From Thioalkalivibrio sp. ALJ21 (GTDB taxonomy: Bacteria > Pseudomonadota > Gammaproteobacteria > Ectothiorhodospirales > Ectothiorhodospiraceae): DNA of 64,000 nt. Shown here piece by piece: positions 45,401 to 53,938 of this stretch; the stretch's first letter is position 1; every line of letters begins with the position of its first letter. The position numbers and the translations under genes were made by a program. The DNA lies in assembly GCF_000378605.1 (NCBI RefSeq), contig NZ_KB905158.1, positions 1 to 64,000 of the forward strand. Reading direction: 5' to 3'. The notes beneath the pieces were generated by a model. The model worked only from the letters and a program-made list of their open reading frames with translations. It was not told the origin of the DNA and ran no database searches.

Positions 45401-47856
45401 ACGCGATCGAGGATCTCAAGGCCAATCGAAAGCCAATCATCTTCTTCAACTCCACCTCGGAGGCTCTACTGAAGGCCGTCAAGGATCGCCATGAATCCCT
45501 TGGGCCCGAAGCCGAGACCCCTCTTGAGGCTGCCGGCTACGACATAACTGATGAAGGCATCCCTGCAATCCCCACCATCAGGGATTCTTTCGCCCGCGTG
45601 CTTCAGGGCGTTCTCCGGGTCGACGAACGCGATGAAAACAACAAGGTCCGCAGAACCATGTCGATCGAGGAGCTCGCCCAGGAATACGGGCTGAGCGCAG
45701 GGAAGGTCACGAATCAAATCCAGAGCGTCATCGACGCCATTGACGACCTTGCCAAGCAGGTCCCAGAGGAGGAGCTGCGCCTGGCCCCACTCGACATCAT
45801 TCGCCACCGAATCGCGAAAGCAGGCTTTTCAGTGGCCGAGCTAAGCGGGCGCAAGCATGAGATCCAATTCTCGGGCGAGGACGAGCGGCCCCGCATCGTG
45901 GATCGACCAAACGTCGCGCAGAACGACATCATCCGCGGATTCAACTTCGGCGAGTATGACGCCCTCATCGCAACACGAAGCGGAATGACTGGCATCAGCC
46001 TGCACGCTTCAAGGAAGTTCTCCGACCAGAGGCAGAGGTCTGTCATCAAGACGGAGGCCGAGACACGGCCGGAAAAGATCTTCCAGATGTTCGGTCGAGC
46101 CTATCGTAACGACCAGGTCAACACCCCTCTTCTCAAGACATTCACCACTGGCATGCCTTACGACATACGGCGAACTGCCATTGAGAACAACAAGATCCGG
46201 AGCCTCTCCGCAAACACAACGAGCAACCGCGCCTCGCCAATTCTGCGCGAGACCATTGACATCCTTAACCCCGTTGGTGACCGGGTGTGCGCAAACTGGC
46301 TGCTCAACAATCCCGACATGATCGACCGGCTGTTCATTCGAGAGGACGAGATCACCAACGGACTAAAGGGCGTCGGTGCCAACACCGGCAATTCGCTCTC
46401 GAACAAAGTCACTTCCCGGCTCATGATGCTTCCATATGAAGAGCAGATTGAGACCTATAATCAGCTGGAATACGAATTCCAGTCCCATGTTCGATCACTG
46501 GAGTCTCGAGGCATCAACCCATTCCGGGTAGAGGAAGCCGACCTAAAAGCACGCGAGCTCAGTCGCGAGGTGGTATTGGGTGCAGAACGGACCCACTATG
46601 AGTCCGAGTTCGATCGACCAGTAGAGCTGGTTGAAATCGAATTTGATATCACCGTCAACCCGCTTACTTCAGATCAAGTGGACGACCTTGTGCGTAAGGG
46701 ATCGGATGACATCCTGCATCTTCCTAGGGTCCGCGACGCTATCAAGCGTGGAGCGGCATCGGATGCTGCTATCAGCGCATCCCCGATGGCACCTTACCGA
46801 GCGATCGTCGAAAACAACCGCGAAGACCTCCTCGAAAAAACCCTGAAATGGGAGTTGATGGGGCGTCGGTTCAGCAGACATGGAGGACATGATTCCATTG
46901 AGTCGGCCCTTCAGGATTCAAAAAGCCAGGTTTTTGAACTCAATCAAAGGCTCGATGACCTAGTGGATGCGCTATCCAAAATCCGTATCGGATCGACCAT
47001 CACCAGTCACGACCTCTTTAGGGGAGACCGAGAATCCGTAGTCGTGGCCATCCAGCCCCCTACGCCTGGGTATGAGCATAACGCGAGCCAATATGAGGTC
47101 CACCTCGCCCGGCCAGACGCCAGCTCCGTTACGGCAGTCCCCTTGACCCAGCTCATTCAGTCTGGGGCCCTAGACACCATTTCGGCATCCATCTGGAGCG
47201 ACAATCACCCGCTCCGGTCTACATTTGACTCAGCCAAATCCGGGACCTTTAGCCAGCGCCGATACATGCTTTCAGGAAACCTGTTCTCTGCCGCGAACTG
47301 GGCATCCCAGAAGAATGTCGGAGTCCCCTTCGCCTATACGGACCATACAGGCGTGCGGCATCGGGCCATTTCCCTGAATGAGAAATTCCACCCAGAAATG
47401 ATTCGGTCGACAGACATACCTGTTACCGACGCTGCAAAAGCGATCGACTTCTTTGGAATCTTCCCGAAGTCGTCACTCGAAAACCAGATGGAATACAAAC
47501 CATCAAGCAGCGTGAAATTGCAGTGCAACCAGAGCGCGCCCACCAAATACGCGGTCCCTGGCGAGTACACCCTCCAATTTCCAACAAAAAATCCAAGGCT
47601 CGCAAGACTCGCCGACCACCTCCCCTCCGCTGGAAACACAACGCGCACCATCGTGGGCTTTGATGCCAAGGACATGGGCAATGTTCTGCAGTTTCTAAAG
47701 AGTGCCGGCATTCAGCTACGCACGCCCGCCCGAGAGAGGGCATGGGAATGGTCCCAGGAGTACGATGCGCGCGAACAAATGGGGTCGAAGAAACCCTCTG
47801 ATTCGTTGGAACCGGATGAAACAAAGGGTACACTAATGCACAAGGCAACGGCCTAG
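42496..47856 (+). CDS. Giant strawberry-notch-type SF2 helicase
   Basis: 1786 residues, GAGGGG before the ATG. The helicase core starts with YSAEQIDALGLMFRRMDQGKPFLIGDQTGVGKGRELAAGIAK (Walker A variant near residue 619), a DEAH-type box FADEAHNAAG (about 785), and ends with SGMTGISLHASRKFSDQRQRSVIKTEAETRPEKIFQMFGRAYRNDQVNTPLLKTF (motifs V-VI). This layout is that of SNO/strawberry-notch helicases, also found in the DarB-like antirestriction proteins of phage P1. No methyltransferase motif was seen in the N-terminal 600 residues, unlike P1 DarB. The remaining 550 C-terminal residues are unassigned. On a conjugative plasmid an anti-defence or DNA-entry role is possible. Confidence 0.78.
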   Translation: MKWIDLSEHQAAVIPQRLPSGLVVLVLWSGPESDTQPEAIRSIGFQQLPSGIWFSRRWTNPEGGLKPPRVADFSPAFPRAALKEMSWDQVTTMPSSPPSEPNALEPASNEAPKTPAQQFAPLNEESFIGINSDGERVYAGADARFVVAADGSRVPGPEIDPNGRGIVDARFLHAGSARRIDDFALLSCARGALQNAYQSGSDLGKEQIREFADTVLTGVNARTSMGKGAVAKAHEALVVANAEFANRMRLDGQSAIGTLLDDMVSIEDRIAPLSSETHTDMPLPLAACAGDLIPTADRLVTVTHSVGANASAALHPSSEVTFIADKSRTALESYDIPKLFRSSATIRTNLDLRHRYTPNSTDVLIGHIQQLDNAITELPPVDGSQFLDTALWQATHALRTIGDSGRAFLSFQAPPNGFSEAALDQFARWASTYYHVESAIDLSPSATGKPSVDPARQVFAVLIGGRRAAPDPEASRVEIQKLESLDDLAGWVTSTLEARKSLGAAQVEYEGERVSEILRDLRNKSQAAEAAHLNAYQARYIPLTRISESSTMVPKFMARPLRQAFTRLLHEKGPIDQYVGTSLGLEKDALSDGRYSAEQIDALGLMFRRMDQGKPFLIGDQTGVGKGRELAAGIAKTIRDGNRAVFFSESSALFQDIYRDLSDIGAADGIRIWSLNDDAVIRDPADPGNIVYQSDPKQTRRLLKSNLREIDETLEGVDLVLCTYSQISRLAPGEKRLLSSHRKKEDGAWVDPAGVYSLDDIQSMNRAENKGALMTWITRGASIFADEAHNAAGQSNTFERMKTIIEGAGPVVFASSTSASDAKNFPLYADLFPGDINDEQLIGTLKKGGAPLAEVVSQMLTSDGAYIRREHDIGALDVEPITDPSRHDRNVRLTNAFANVISEFGMLTSEIHRTTSAASQRLRQSSKGSPGPKAGREIGFSSSLGVGSQLEIMGRHIHLLMSADSVADHAIEDLKANRKPIIFFNSTSEALLKAVKDRHESLGPEAETPLEAAGYDITDEGIPAIPTIRDSFARVLQGVLRVDERDENNKVRRTMSIEELAQEYGLSAGKVTNQIQSVIDAIDDLAKQVPEEELRLAPLDIIRHRIAKAGFSVAELSGRKHEIQFSGEDERPRIVDRPNVAQNDIIRGFNFGEYDALIATRSGMTGISLHASRKFSDQRQRSVIKTEAETRPEKIFQMFGRAYRNDQVNTPLLKTFTTGMPYDIRRTAIENNKIRSLSANTTSNRASPILRETIDILNPVGDRVCANWLLNNPDMIDRLFIREDEITNGLKGVGANTGNSLSNKVTSRLMMLPYEEQIETYNQLEYEFQSHVRSLESRGINPFRVEEADLKARELSREVVLGAERTHYESEFDRPVELVEIEFDITVNPLTSDQVDDLVRKGSDDILHLPRVRDAIKRGAASDAAISASPMAPYRAIVENNREDLLEKTLKWELMGRRFSRHGGHDSIESALQDSKSQVFELNQRLDDLVDALSKIRIGSTITSHDLFRGDRESVVVAIQPPTPGYEHNASQYEVHLARPDASSVTAVPLTQLIQSGALDTISASIWSDNHPLRSTFDSAKSGTFSQRRYMLSGNLFSAANWASQKNVGVPFAYTDHTGVRHRAISLNEKFHPEMIRSTDIPVTDAAKAIDFFGIFPKSSLENQMEYKPSSSVKLQCNQSAPTKYAVPGEYTLQFPTKNPRLARLADHLPSAGNTTRTIVGFDAKDMGNVLQFLKSAGIQLRTPARERAWEWSQEYDAREQMGSKKPSDSLEPDETKGTLMHKATA

Positions 47857-47882
47857 CCCACACGAAACCTCAGAGGGGAGAA

Positions 47883-48398
47883 ATGAACAATAGCGACCAC
47901 GCGAAGAACCCTCCACGTCCCTTTAAGACAGGGGATGTCGTAGCGCTTCGAGACATCCCTCCGGGAGAGGATCAGCCACGAGATCTCGCTTGCTACGTCC
48001 CTGATGGCCGCAGCGCGGTAATGGTTCTAGTGGATGACCCTTACACCATTTTCCGCCTGGACCGGGAAAAGCTAGCTGAGCTGAGACCCCTCGCAAGGGA
48101 TGCCACCTTTGGCCCTGAGAACGCCGATCAGATTTCCGGCGTCCTTAGCGAGCGAGCGCGAGACACCGAGGTAGAGGTCGTGTCCGGGAAGTTCCGGTCT
48201 GGCGCCTACGCAATCGCCTTTCGAAAGGGGCTGGACACGCCTGTAGACGAGAAGATCTTTGCGATCGCTCACGGGCCCGAGGCGCAGCAGGCATTGGTTG
48301 AGGCCGCAGAAGGCCACAATCACTCCCTGCGATCTGCGGTCGCGAGCTCCCCGGATCGCGCGCCCTCCACTCCCCGGCCTCGCTCCCCGGGAATGTAG
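47883..48398 (+). CDS. Hypothetical protein following the SNO helicase
   Basis: 171 residues with GAGGGGAG upstream, 26 bp after the helicase stop. The N-terminal third (FKTGDVVALRDIPPGEDQPRDLACYVPDGRSAVMVLVDDPYTIFRLDREKLAEL) reads like a small beta-barrel; the C-terminus is disordered and ends RPRSPGM. No family recognised. Probably co-transcribed with the helicase and perhaps a small partner of it. Confidence 0.55.
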   Translation: MNNSDHAKNPPRPFKTGDVVALRDIPPGEDQPRDLACYVPDGRSAVMVLVDDPYTIFRLDREKLAELRPLARDATFGPENADQISGVLSERARDTEVEVVSGKFRSGAYAIAFRKGLDTPVDEKIFAIAHGPEAQQALVEAAEGHNHSLRSAVASSPDRAPSTPRPRSPGM

Positions 48399-48479
48399 AT
48401 CGCGCCCTTCTTGTTGGCCCTGGATGTGTGAATTAACGGGAGCGCACGAGAGCACCCCGTGCGCCCTCAAAGGCTATCT

Positions 48480-50558
48480 ATGAACCTGCTTATCGTTGAG
48501 AGTCCCAGCAAATGCAAAACCATTGAGGGGTACCTCGGCCCCGGCTGGGTCGTCGCTGCTAGCTACGGTCACATCCGGGATCTCCCCGAGAAAGAGATTG
48601 GGGTGGCGCCCCCCGATTTTCGCCCCAAATACGAAATTCCCGACCGCTCCAAAAAGGCGGTCTCTAAGCTCCGCTCCCTCGCCAAGAAAGCCGACAAGAT
48701 TTTCCTCGCGACTGACCCCGATCGAGAAGGCGAAGCCATTTCGTGGCATTTGGCGGCGGTTCTCGGCGTCTCGAAAGACCCACGAGTAAGCCGGATCTCT
48801 TTCAACTCCATTACACCGGAGGCCGTGAAGTCGGCAGTCAGCAACCCTGGCCGAATCGATACGCACCTGGTTGCGGCGCAAGAGTGCCGGCGGGTGCTTG
48901 ATCGACTGATCGGATACATGGTTTCCCCGGACCTTGCCCGGGCGCTCGCCGCAAAGGCTTCAGCCGGGCGAGTCCAGACTCCAGCCCTGCGCCTAGTAGT
49001 AGACCGACAAAATGAGATCGACGCGTTCGTCCCTACTGATCACTTCCTCGCTCGGCTCGGATTCCCTGGCGGGTGGTCAGCAACCTGGGTTGCTGCCGAT
49101 CACTGCGAGGGTGACCCGCCCTACTGCCTAGAGCGCGGACTTGCTGAACAGGCGGCGGGCACGCCCCAGGTTCGAGTGGCCACCTATGAAGAGGGCACTC
49201 AATCGCGCAACCCCAGTCCCGCGTTCACGACCTCATCTCTCCAGCAGGCTGCCAGTTCCAAGCTCAAGATCCCACCGAAGCGGGCCATGGACCTAGCGCA
49301 GAAGCTCTACGAGAAAGGTCTGATCTCGTACCATCGAACCGACTCCAAGAACCTCAGTGATGAGAGCGTCCAGGCTCTTCGGGCCTACCTTTCGTCAAAA
49401 GGTATCGAGCTGCCTGAGAAGCCGAATCGCTGGAAAGAAGCCTCCGGATCCCAGGAGGCGCACGAATCGATCCACCCTACGCGCTACGAGCTAGAGAAAA
49501 TCCCCGACTGCGATGACCCCGATCTCCAGCGGCTCTACGACCTGATCCATGCCAGGGCCCGCGCCTCTCAGATGCTCCCGGCCAGATACAACGCCAAGGT
49601 GGCGATTCTGGAGTCGACCCAAGCAGACTCTGGCGGCCGAATTCACCGATTCCGCGCAAAGGGACGCGTACTGAAGTCGCCGGGCTGGCTAGCCGCATGG
49701 AATCCAGATGAAGAAGCCGAGGAGGAAGTTGACCCGGATGACGATCCCGATGCCGACAACCCGATTCCTCGCCTAGCCAATGGGTCGGTGATTTCTGTCG
49801 AGCAGGGCCAGGTCGTTTCCAAAACGACAAAGGCCCCACCCCTCTATACAGAGGCTTCTCTAGTGCGGGCACTGGAGCGTCGGAATATCGGACGACCCTC
49901 CACCTATGCCTCAATCCTGGACCTCAATCAGCGTCGCGGTTACTGGTCCGTTTCGAAAGGCAAAATCCACCCGGAGCCGATTGGCCACTCGATCATTAAC
50001 GCGCTCCGCCCGCACTTCCAGTTCGTTGACCTGGCCTTCACCGCGGACCTCGAGGCCCAGCTGGACCGGGTAGCCAAAGGTGAAGCCCAGTTTGGTCCAC
50101 TGGTTAAGCTCGCGTACGAGATGCTCTCCAAAGAGACCGAGAACCTGAGGGCAAGCAATCCGGAGGCTCCCAAAGGGGCTGGCAACGAAGAGGCCCATGC
50201 TGATTGCCCGAAATGCGGCCGTGCAATGCGTCGCCTCCCTTCCAAGAAAAAGAGCGGCTCATTTTGGTGGTCGTGCTCAGGTTTCCGCGAAGACCCCAAA
50301 TGCGACTTCAAGGCGCCCGACCTCAAAGGCGCCAAGCCACCCAAGCCTGACCTGGAAGCTGCGAGCAACAGCGAGCGCAGCACGAGTGACACATCCGCAG
50401 CCCCGCCCTGCCCCAACTGCAACGAAGACCACGGCGGCCTCCTGCTGCAGCGAAAGGGGAAGTACGGGGTCTTTTATGGGTGCAACCGATATCCCGAATG
50501 CAAGACCACCGTGCAGGCCGACAAGAAAACGGGCGAGCCCGCCCTAGAGAGCGCCTAG
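48480..50558 (+). CDS. topA: DNA topoisomerase I (type IA)
   Basis: 692 residues from ATG 48480; a GTG seven codons upstream is less likely. TOPRIM: LLIVESPSKCKTIEGYLG and ATDPDREGEAISWHL. Catalytic Tyr284 in LISYHRTDS. LVRALERRNIGRPSTYASIL is the conserved domain I segment. Two C-terminal zinc ribbons (CPKCGR ... SCSGFREDPKC; CPNCNED ... YGCNRYPEC). Shorter than chromosomal TopA (865 aa). It would relax negative supercoils during plasmid replication or transfer. Directly followed (15 bp) by the CHC2 protein, consistent with a replication operon. Confidence 0.93.
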   Translation: MNLLIVESPSKCKTIEGYLGPGWVVAASYGHIRDLPEKEIGVAPPDFRPKYEIPDRSKKAVSKLRSLAKKADKIFLATDPDREGEAISWHLAAVLGVSKDPRVSRISFNSITPEAVKSAVSNPGRIDTHLVAAQECRRVLDRLIGYMVSPDLARALAAKASAGRVQTPALRLVVDRQNEIDAFVPTDHFLARLGFPGGWSATWVAADHCEGDPPYCLERGLAEQAAGTPQVRVATYEEGTQSRNPSPAFTTSSLQQAASSKLKIPPKRAMDLAQKLYEKGLISYHRTDSKNLSDESVQALRAYLSSKGIELPEKPNRWKEASGSQEAHESIHPTRYELEKIPDCDDPDLQRLYDLIHARARASQMLPARYNAKVAILESTQADSGGRIHRFRAKGRVLKSPGWLAAWNPDEEAEEEVDPDDDPDADNPIPRLANGSVISVEQGQVVSKTTKAPPLYTEASLVRALERRNIGRPSTYASILDLNQRRGYWSVSKGKIHPEPIGHSIINALRPHFQFVDLAFTADLEAQLDRVAKGEAQFGPLVKLAYEMLSKETENLRASNPEAPKGAGNEEAHADCPKCGRAMRRLPSKKKSGSFWWSCSGFREDPKCDFKAPDLKGAKPPKPDLEAASNSERSTSDTSAAPPCPNCNEDHGGLLLQRKGKYGVFYGCNRYPECKTTVQADKKTGEPALESA

Positions 50559-50573
50559 GAAGACACTGGAACC

Positions 50574-52178
50574 ATGAAAATCCCACAGGACTTCGTCGAC
50601 CGCCTTCGATCCGATGTACCGATCGAAGATGTGATCGGTCGGCATGTGAAGCTCAAAAAAAGCGGAAAGGAATTTCAGGCGCTTTGCCCTTTCCACACTG
50701 AAAAGAGCCCCTCTTTCTCGGTCGTGCCCTCCAAAGGGTTTTACCACTGCTTCGGGTGCGCCGAGCACGGCGACTCCATCAGCTTCATCATGAAATTCTC
50801 GCAAGTCGACTTTCGTACCGCGGTTGAGGAAGTTGCGGCAGTCGGCGGGCTCACCATTCCAGAGCCAACCCCGGACGCCACCAGCGCTTCGATCGCCAAG
50901 AAAAGTGCTGAAAGCAAGAAGAACGCTGACCGGAAATCGGGGCTCATCTCGAACGCCCTCTCCGTCTTTCAGGGAACCTGGAAGAACCTGCCGGAAAAGA
51001 CGCGCCGATCGATCACCTCAGGCAATGATGAATTCTTTTCCAATGAGATCGGGATTGGATGGGCAGACGGGGCCGGCTCCACGTCCGTGATCGATCTCAT
51101 TGCCGAGTCCCCAAACGATCTGGAACTGCTGCGCCAGGCGGGACTTGCCGAATATTCGGCAGCTGACGGGCGCTATCGCGATGCCATCAACAATGCCCTC
51201 ATTCTTCCTGCCGCCGATAGCGCCGGGAAGCTCCGGGGCATCTATTCGATCCCAGCGAAAGGCGCCCGAGTATTCCGGGGAGCGCGTCAGGTGAACTGGC
51301 ATGGAACCGGACGCCCCACCTGGGTGGGTGAGCCGCAACGGATCCAGTCACAGTCGTCCAAGAGCGACGGCCCCCAGTACCAAGGGGGCGACCGACTTTG
51401 GATTACAGATTCCATCACGATCTACGGGCAAGCGTTGAATGCGAGCATCCGGAACATCGTGTACGTCCCGAAGCCCGAAGGATTCGAGGCCGACCCAATG
51501 CTGCAGCGCCTCCAAAGGGTTTCCGAGAACCAAGTGATCCTGACGCACAATGAATCCCTTCTGGCGCCCTCCAAGAACCCCTTGCTGACGGCTGTCGCGC
51601 GGGTCAGCGATCCGAGCGTGAAATACGCGGTTGTCCCCCACTTTGCGATCCCGCAAGCCGCGAAAGCACCCCCTGAGGCGCTACCTGGATACATTGAACA
51701 GGTCGTGACGGGCCTCCAGATTTACGCTTGCCCAGAATGCTCGGGCGGGAAGGAGAGGTTCCTGGAGCAAGCAAGGCCCTGGGTTGAGGAGATCCGCCAC
51801 CCTATTTATCGATCCATGGCGCAGGAATCGATTGAGAAAGAGGCCGCACAAATCCACGAGGCTTCACTTTCAGTGGGATCCAGCAGCAAGGCATTCATCT
51901 CAACCCCAGAGGCCATCAGCGAGGATATGAAAGACCTGATCGCCGAGGCCGTTGAGAAGCGAGGTCGGATTTCTCGGCCCATGCCTCCTCACCTGCAGGG
52001 CCAACCGGGACACAATCTCCTCTTTCGCCTCACCAACGAACAGGCGCCTGACGTCACGCATGCTGAGCTTGCGGCAGCGAAGCTTATCCTTGATGACGTG
52101 AATGCCGCTAAGCGGGCCCCATCACTCGCCAGCGAAGACCAGGCGGAGCCGGCACCCCATAAAACAAGAACCCCCTAG
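50574..52178 (+). CDS. CHC2 zinc-finger, DnaG-like protein with degenerate TOPRIM
   Basis: 534 residues. Residues 1-95 are a perfect DnaG zinc-binding domain: Cys38-x2-His41-x17-Cys59-x2-Cys62, with FQALCPFHTEKSPSFSVVPSKGFYHCFGC. Beyond a charged linker (100-125) the order of the DnaG core is still visible (NEIGIGWADG, GRYRDAINNALILPAADSAGKLRGIYSI), but the TOPRIM acids are lost: Asp279 replaces Glu, and Asn326-Glu-Ser328 sits where Asp-Gly-Asp should be. It therefore should not make primers itself, but can provide the template-recognising finger to the finger-less primase at 34031-35557. The last 150 residues are unassigned. An intact split primase is the simplest reading. Confidence 0.8.
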   Translation: MKIPQDFVDRLRSDVPIEDVIGRHVKLKKSGKEFQALCPFHTEKSPSFSVVPSKGFYHCFGCAEHGDSISFIMKFSQVDFRTAVEEVAAVGGLTIPEPTPDATSASIAKKSAESKKNADRKSGLISNALSVFQGTWKNLPEKTRRSITSGNDEFFSNEIGIGWADGAGSTSVIDLIAESPNDLELLRQAGLAEYSAADGRYRDAINNALILPAADSAGKLRGIYSIPAKGARVFRGARQVNWHGTGRPTWVGEPQRIQSQSSKSDGPQYQGGDRLWITDSITIYGQALNASIRNIVYVPKPEGFEADPMLQRLQRVSENQVILTHNESLLAPSKNPLLTAVARVSDPSVKYAVVPHFAIPQAAKAPPEALPGYIEQVVTGLQIYACPECSGGKERFLEQARPWVEEIRHPIYRSMAQESIEKEAAQIHEASLSVGSSSKAFISTPEAISEDMKDLIAEAVEKRGRISRPMPPHLQGQPGHNLLFRLTNEQAPDVTHAELAAAKLILDDVNAAKRAPSLASEDQAEPAPHKTRTP

Positions 52179-52189
52179 GTGGGGGTTCT
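52167..52189. terminator. Bidirectional terminator between CHC2 and VWA genes
   Basis: AGAACCCCC and GGGGGTTCT form a 9-bp stem; the plus-strand stop codon TAG is in the loop. On the minus strand TTGTTTTAT follows, so it works best for the VWA/peptidase gene. Confidence 0.75.
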
Positions 52190-52213
52190 GCGTGCTTCGC
52201 CCTTCTCGAGCCC

Positions 52214-53929
52214 TTATGGCCTCATTCCCACCGCCGGTCGGTCTCCGGGATCGCGCACGGCATCCAGGTCGACCGTCGTCCCATCTTCAATCGCAACGAC
52301 CTCGGCATATTCCGACAGCTGCCCGCGGATGGCCTCCGCATGTGCTTGGCAGCTCTTCGGATAGATAAACACCGTGGGAGGCATCTCCTCAGGAAGCTCA
52401 CTGCGGCGGGGCGCTGGCGCTCCCATATCTGACGCATAGATCAACGCAGACACGCGTTTTCCGAGATTCTTCGTCGCCCATTCGACCGCCTGATTAATGG
52501 GCTCTGCAAAACTGGTCCCACCTCGGCCGCTGATGCCGAAGCCGCCCGAGGCGAGTGCTTCCTCCCAGTTGTCCTCCCGCAGGATTGTCGGCTTTCCTCG
52601 AATCACGGTGTCAGCCGACATGACGACCAGCTCGGGCGACGCGTCATCCTGCTGCCGAACCATTCCGAAGGCCTCCGTGACGACCTCGCTAAGAATCTCT
52701 CGATCCATAGATCCGGAGCTGTCGACCAGAAATAGCACGACATTCTCGTTGACATACGGGACACCTGAGCCATCGTAGAACGGCTCGAAACCGATCTCGT
52801 CCTCTTCCAGGTAGTAGATCTCATGAGGGATGTCATCGTTGTAGTCGATGAGGGCGCCCTCCCCCTGAATGAGGTGCCGCACCGAGTCCAACCAGGAGAG
52901 CTTGCTTTTCGCCGCTATATCGATGACTTCCTGGATTTCGTCCTCCACATGCCCGCCCGGCATCCTAGATGCGCTCTCGGACTGTTTGCGGATTTCTCTT
53001 GCCTCCGACAGGGCCGCCTGCACCTTGGCGTCAGCCTCCTTGTCCAGGGCCTCTTGTTTTTTCGATGTGTCCGCATCGCTGATCTTCAGCTTGTCCGCCA
53101 CGCCCTTCAGGCCTGCTTTATCCAGCGCCTTCTTCAGATCCGAAACCGAGACCAGGTGGTCATTCCCACTGGGGTCATTCGGATCGTCACCGCCTAGCGG
53201 GTTCTGCGGACCATCCCCGTCGTCAGGGATCCCTGGTGCCCCGCTCCCCCCCGGATCTCCCTGGCCTCCTGGCTGGTTTTGCTGCTGCTTGCGCTTCTCC
53301 TCGCGCTCTTTCTTTTGAACGATCGCGATCGCCTCTTCAGAGAGGCCTTTGTAGTTCGCCTTTTCTTCCTCAGACATTCCAAGGGCCGGAGGCGACGGCT
53401 TCGTCTCGCCAGGGAATATCGACCCGCCTGTGAACACGGGCCCACACCGCATTCCCGCCTCACTCAGGATCTCTTCAACTCTCGGGTTGATGTACGCATC
53501 GGCTGCGATGTTTGCCGCTCGCGGATGGATGCCCCGCATCCTCTGTAGATGCTTCAGCATCATGTGCATGCCTTCATGGGCTAGCACCGGAATCAACGAC
53601 TGGGTCTTCTCCCCTCTCTGGCGTGATTCGGCGTCCTCCTTGATGAGCATCGCCAAGAAATCCCGATGGAAGAAGATATGATGCCCAGTTGTGAACGCCG
53701 TTCGGCATACCTGGGTTAGCATTGGGTGGTCGTAGCAGTAGACCGGGGTCGAACGCAGGAGGATCGACAGCGCACCAAATCGCGGGACGCCTGACGCGTT
53801 GTTCCCTGAGAAGAACTCGACATACTCCTCAAGGATGTCCTGCATCTTGTCGTCGGTGTTGAGTCGCGGTGCTCGGGCCAGCTCCTCACTGAACTTCTTG
53901 GAATCTTCTTCGAGTCTAACCTCGCTCAT
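52214..53929 (-). CDS. Zinc-metallopeptidase-like protein with von Willebrand A domain
   Basis: 571 residues. N-terminal domain (1-170) has HEGMH (118-122) in LIPVLAHEGMHMMLKHLQR and a downstream NIAADAYIN (Asp144), the HExxH-plus-Asp pattern of the 'VWA-like, putative metallopeptidase' (DUF2201-type) family. The middle is a Pro/Gly/Asp linker (220-270) and a helical part (275-370). The C-terminal domain has the MIDAS motif FLVDSSGSMD near residue 400, completed by further Thr/Asp positions, so it should bind a metal and a partner protein. Such proteins usually team up with a MoxR-type AAA+ ATPase; one is encoded divergently at 54991. Downstream gene of a two-gene operon. Confidence 0.82.
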   Translation of the reverse strand: MSEVRLEEDSKKFSEELARAPRLNTDDKMQDILEEYVEFFSGNNASGVPRFGALSILLRSTPVYCYDHPMLTQVCRTAFTTGHHIFFHRDFLAMLIKEDAESRQRGEKTQSLIPVLAHEGMHMMLKHLQRMRGIHPRAANIAADAYINPRVEEILSEAGMRCGPVFTGGSIFPGETKPSPPALGMSEEEKANYKGLSEEAIAIVQKKEREEKRKQQQNQPGGQGDPGGSGAPGIPDDGDGPQNPLGGDDPNDPSGNDHLVSVSDLKKALDKAGLKGVADKLKISDADTSKKQEALDKEADAKVQAALSEAREIRKQSESASRMPGGHVEDEIQEVIDIAAKSKLSWLDSVRHLIQGEGALIDYNDDIPHEIYYLEEDEIGFEPFYDGSGVPYVNENVVLFLVDSSGSMDREILSEVVTEAFGMVRQQDDASPELVVMSADTVIRGKPTILREDNWEEALASGGFGISGRGGTSFAEPINQAVEWATKNLGKRVSALIYASDMGAPAPRRSELPEEMPPTVFIYPKSCQAHAEAIRGQLSEYAEVVAIEDGTTVDLDAVRDPGDRPAVGMRP

Positions 53930-53938
53930 GAGAGCCCC

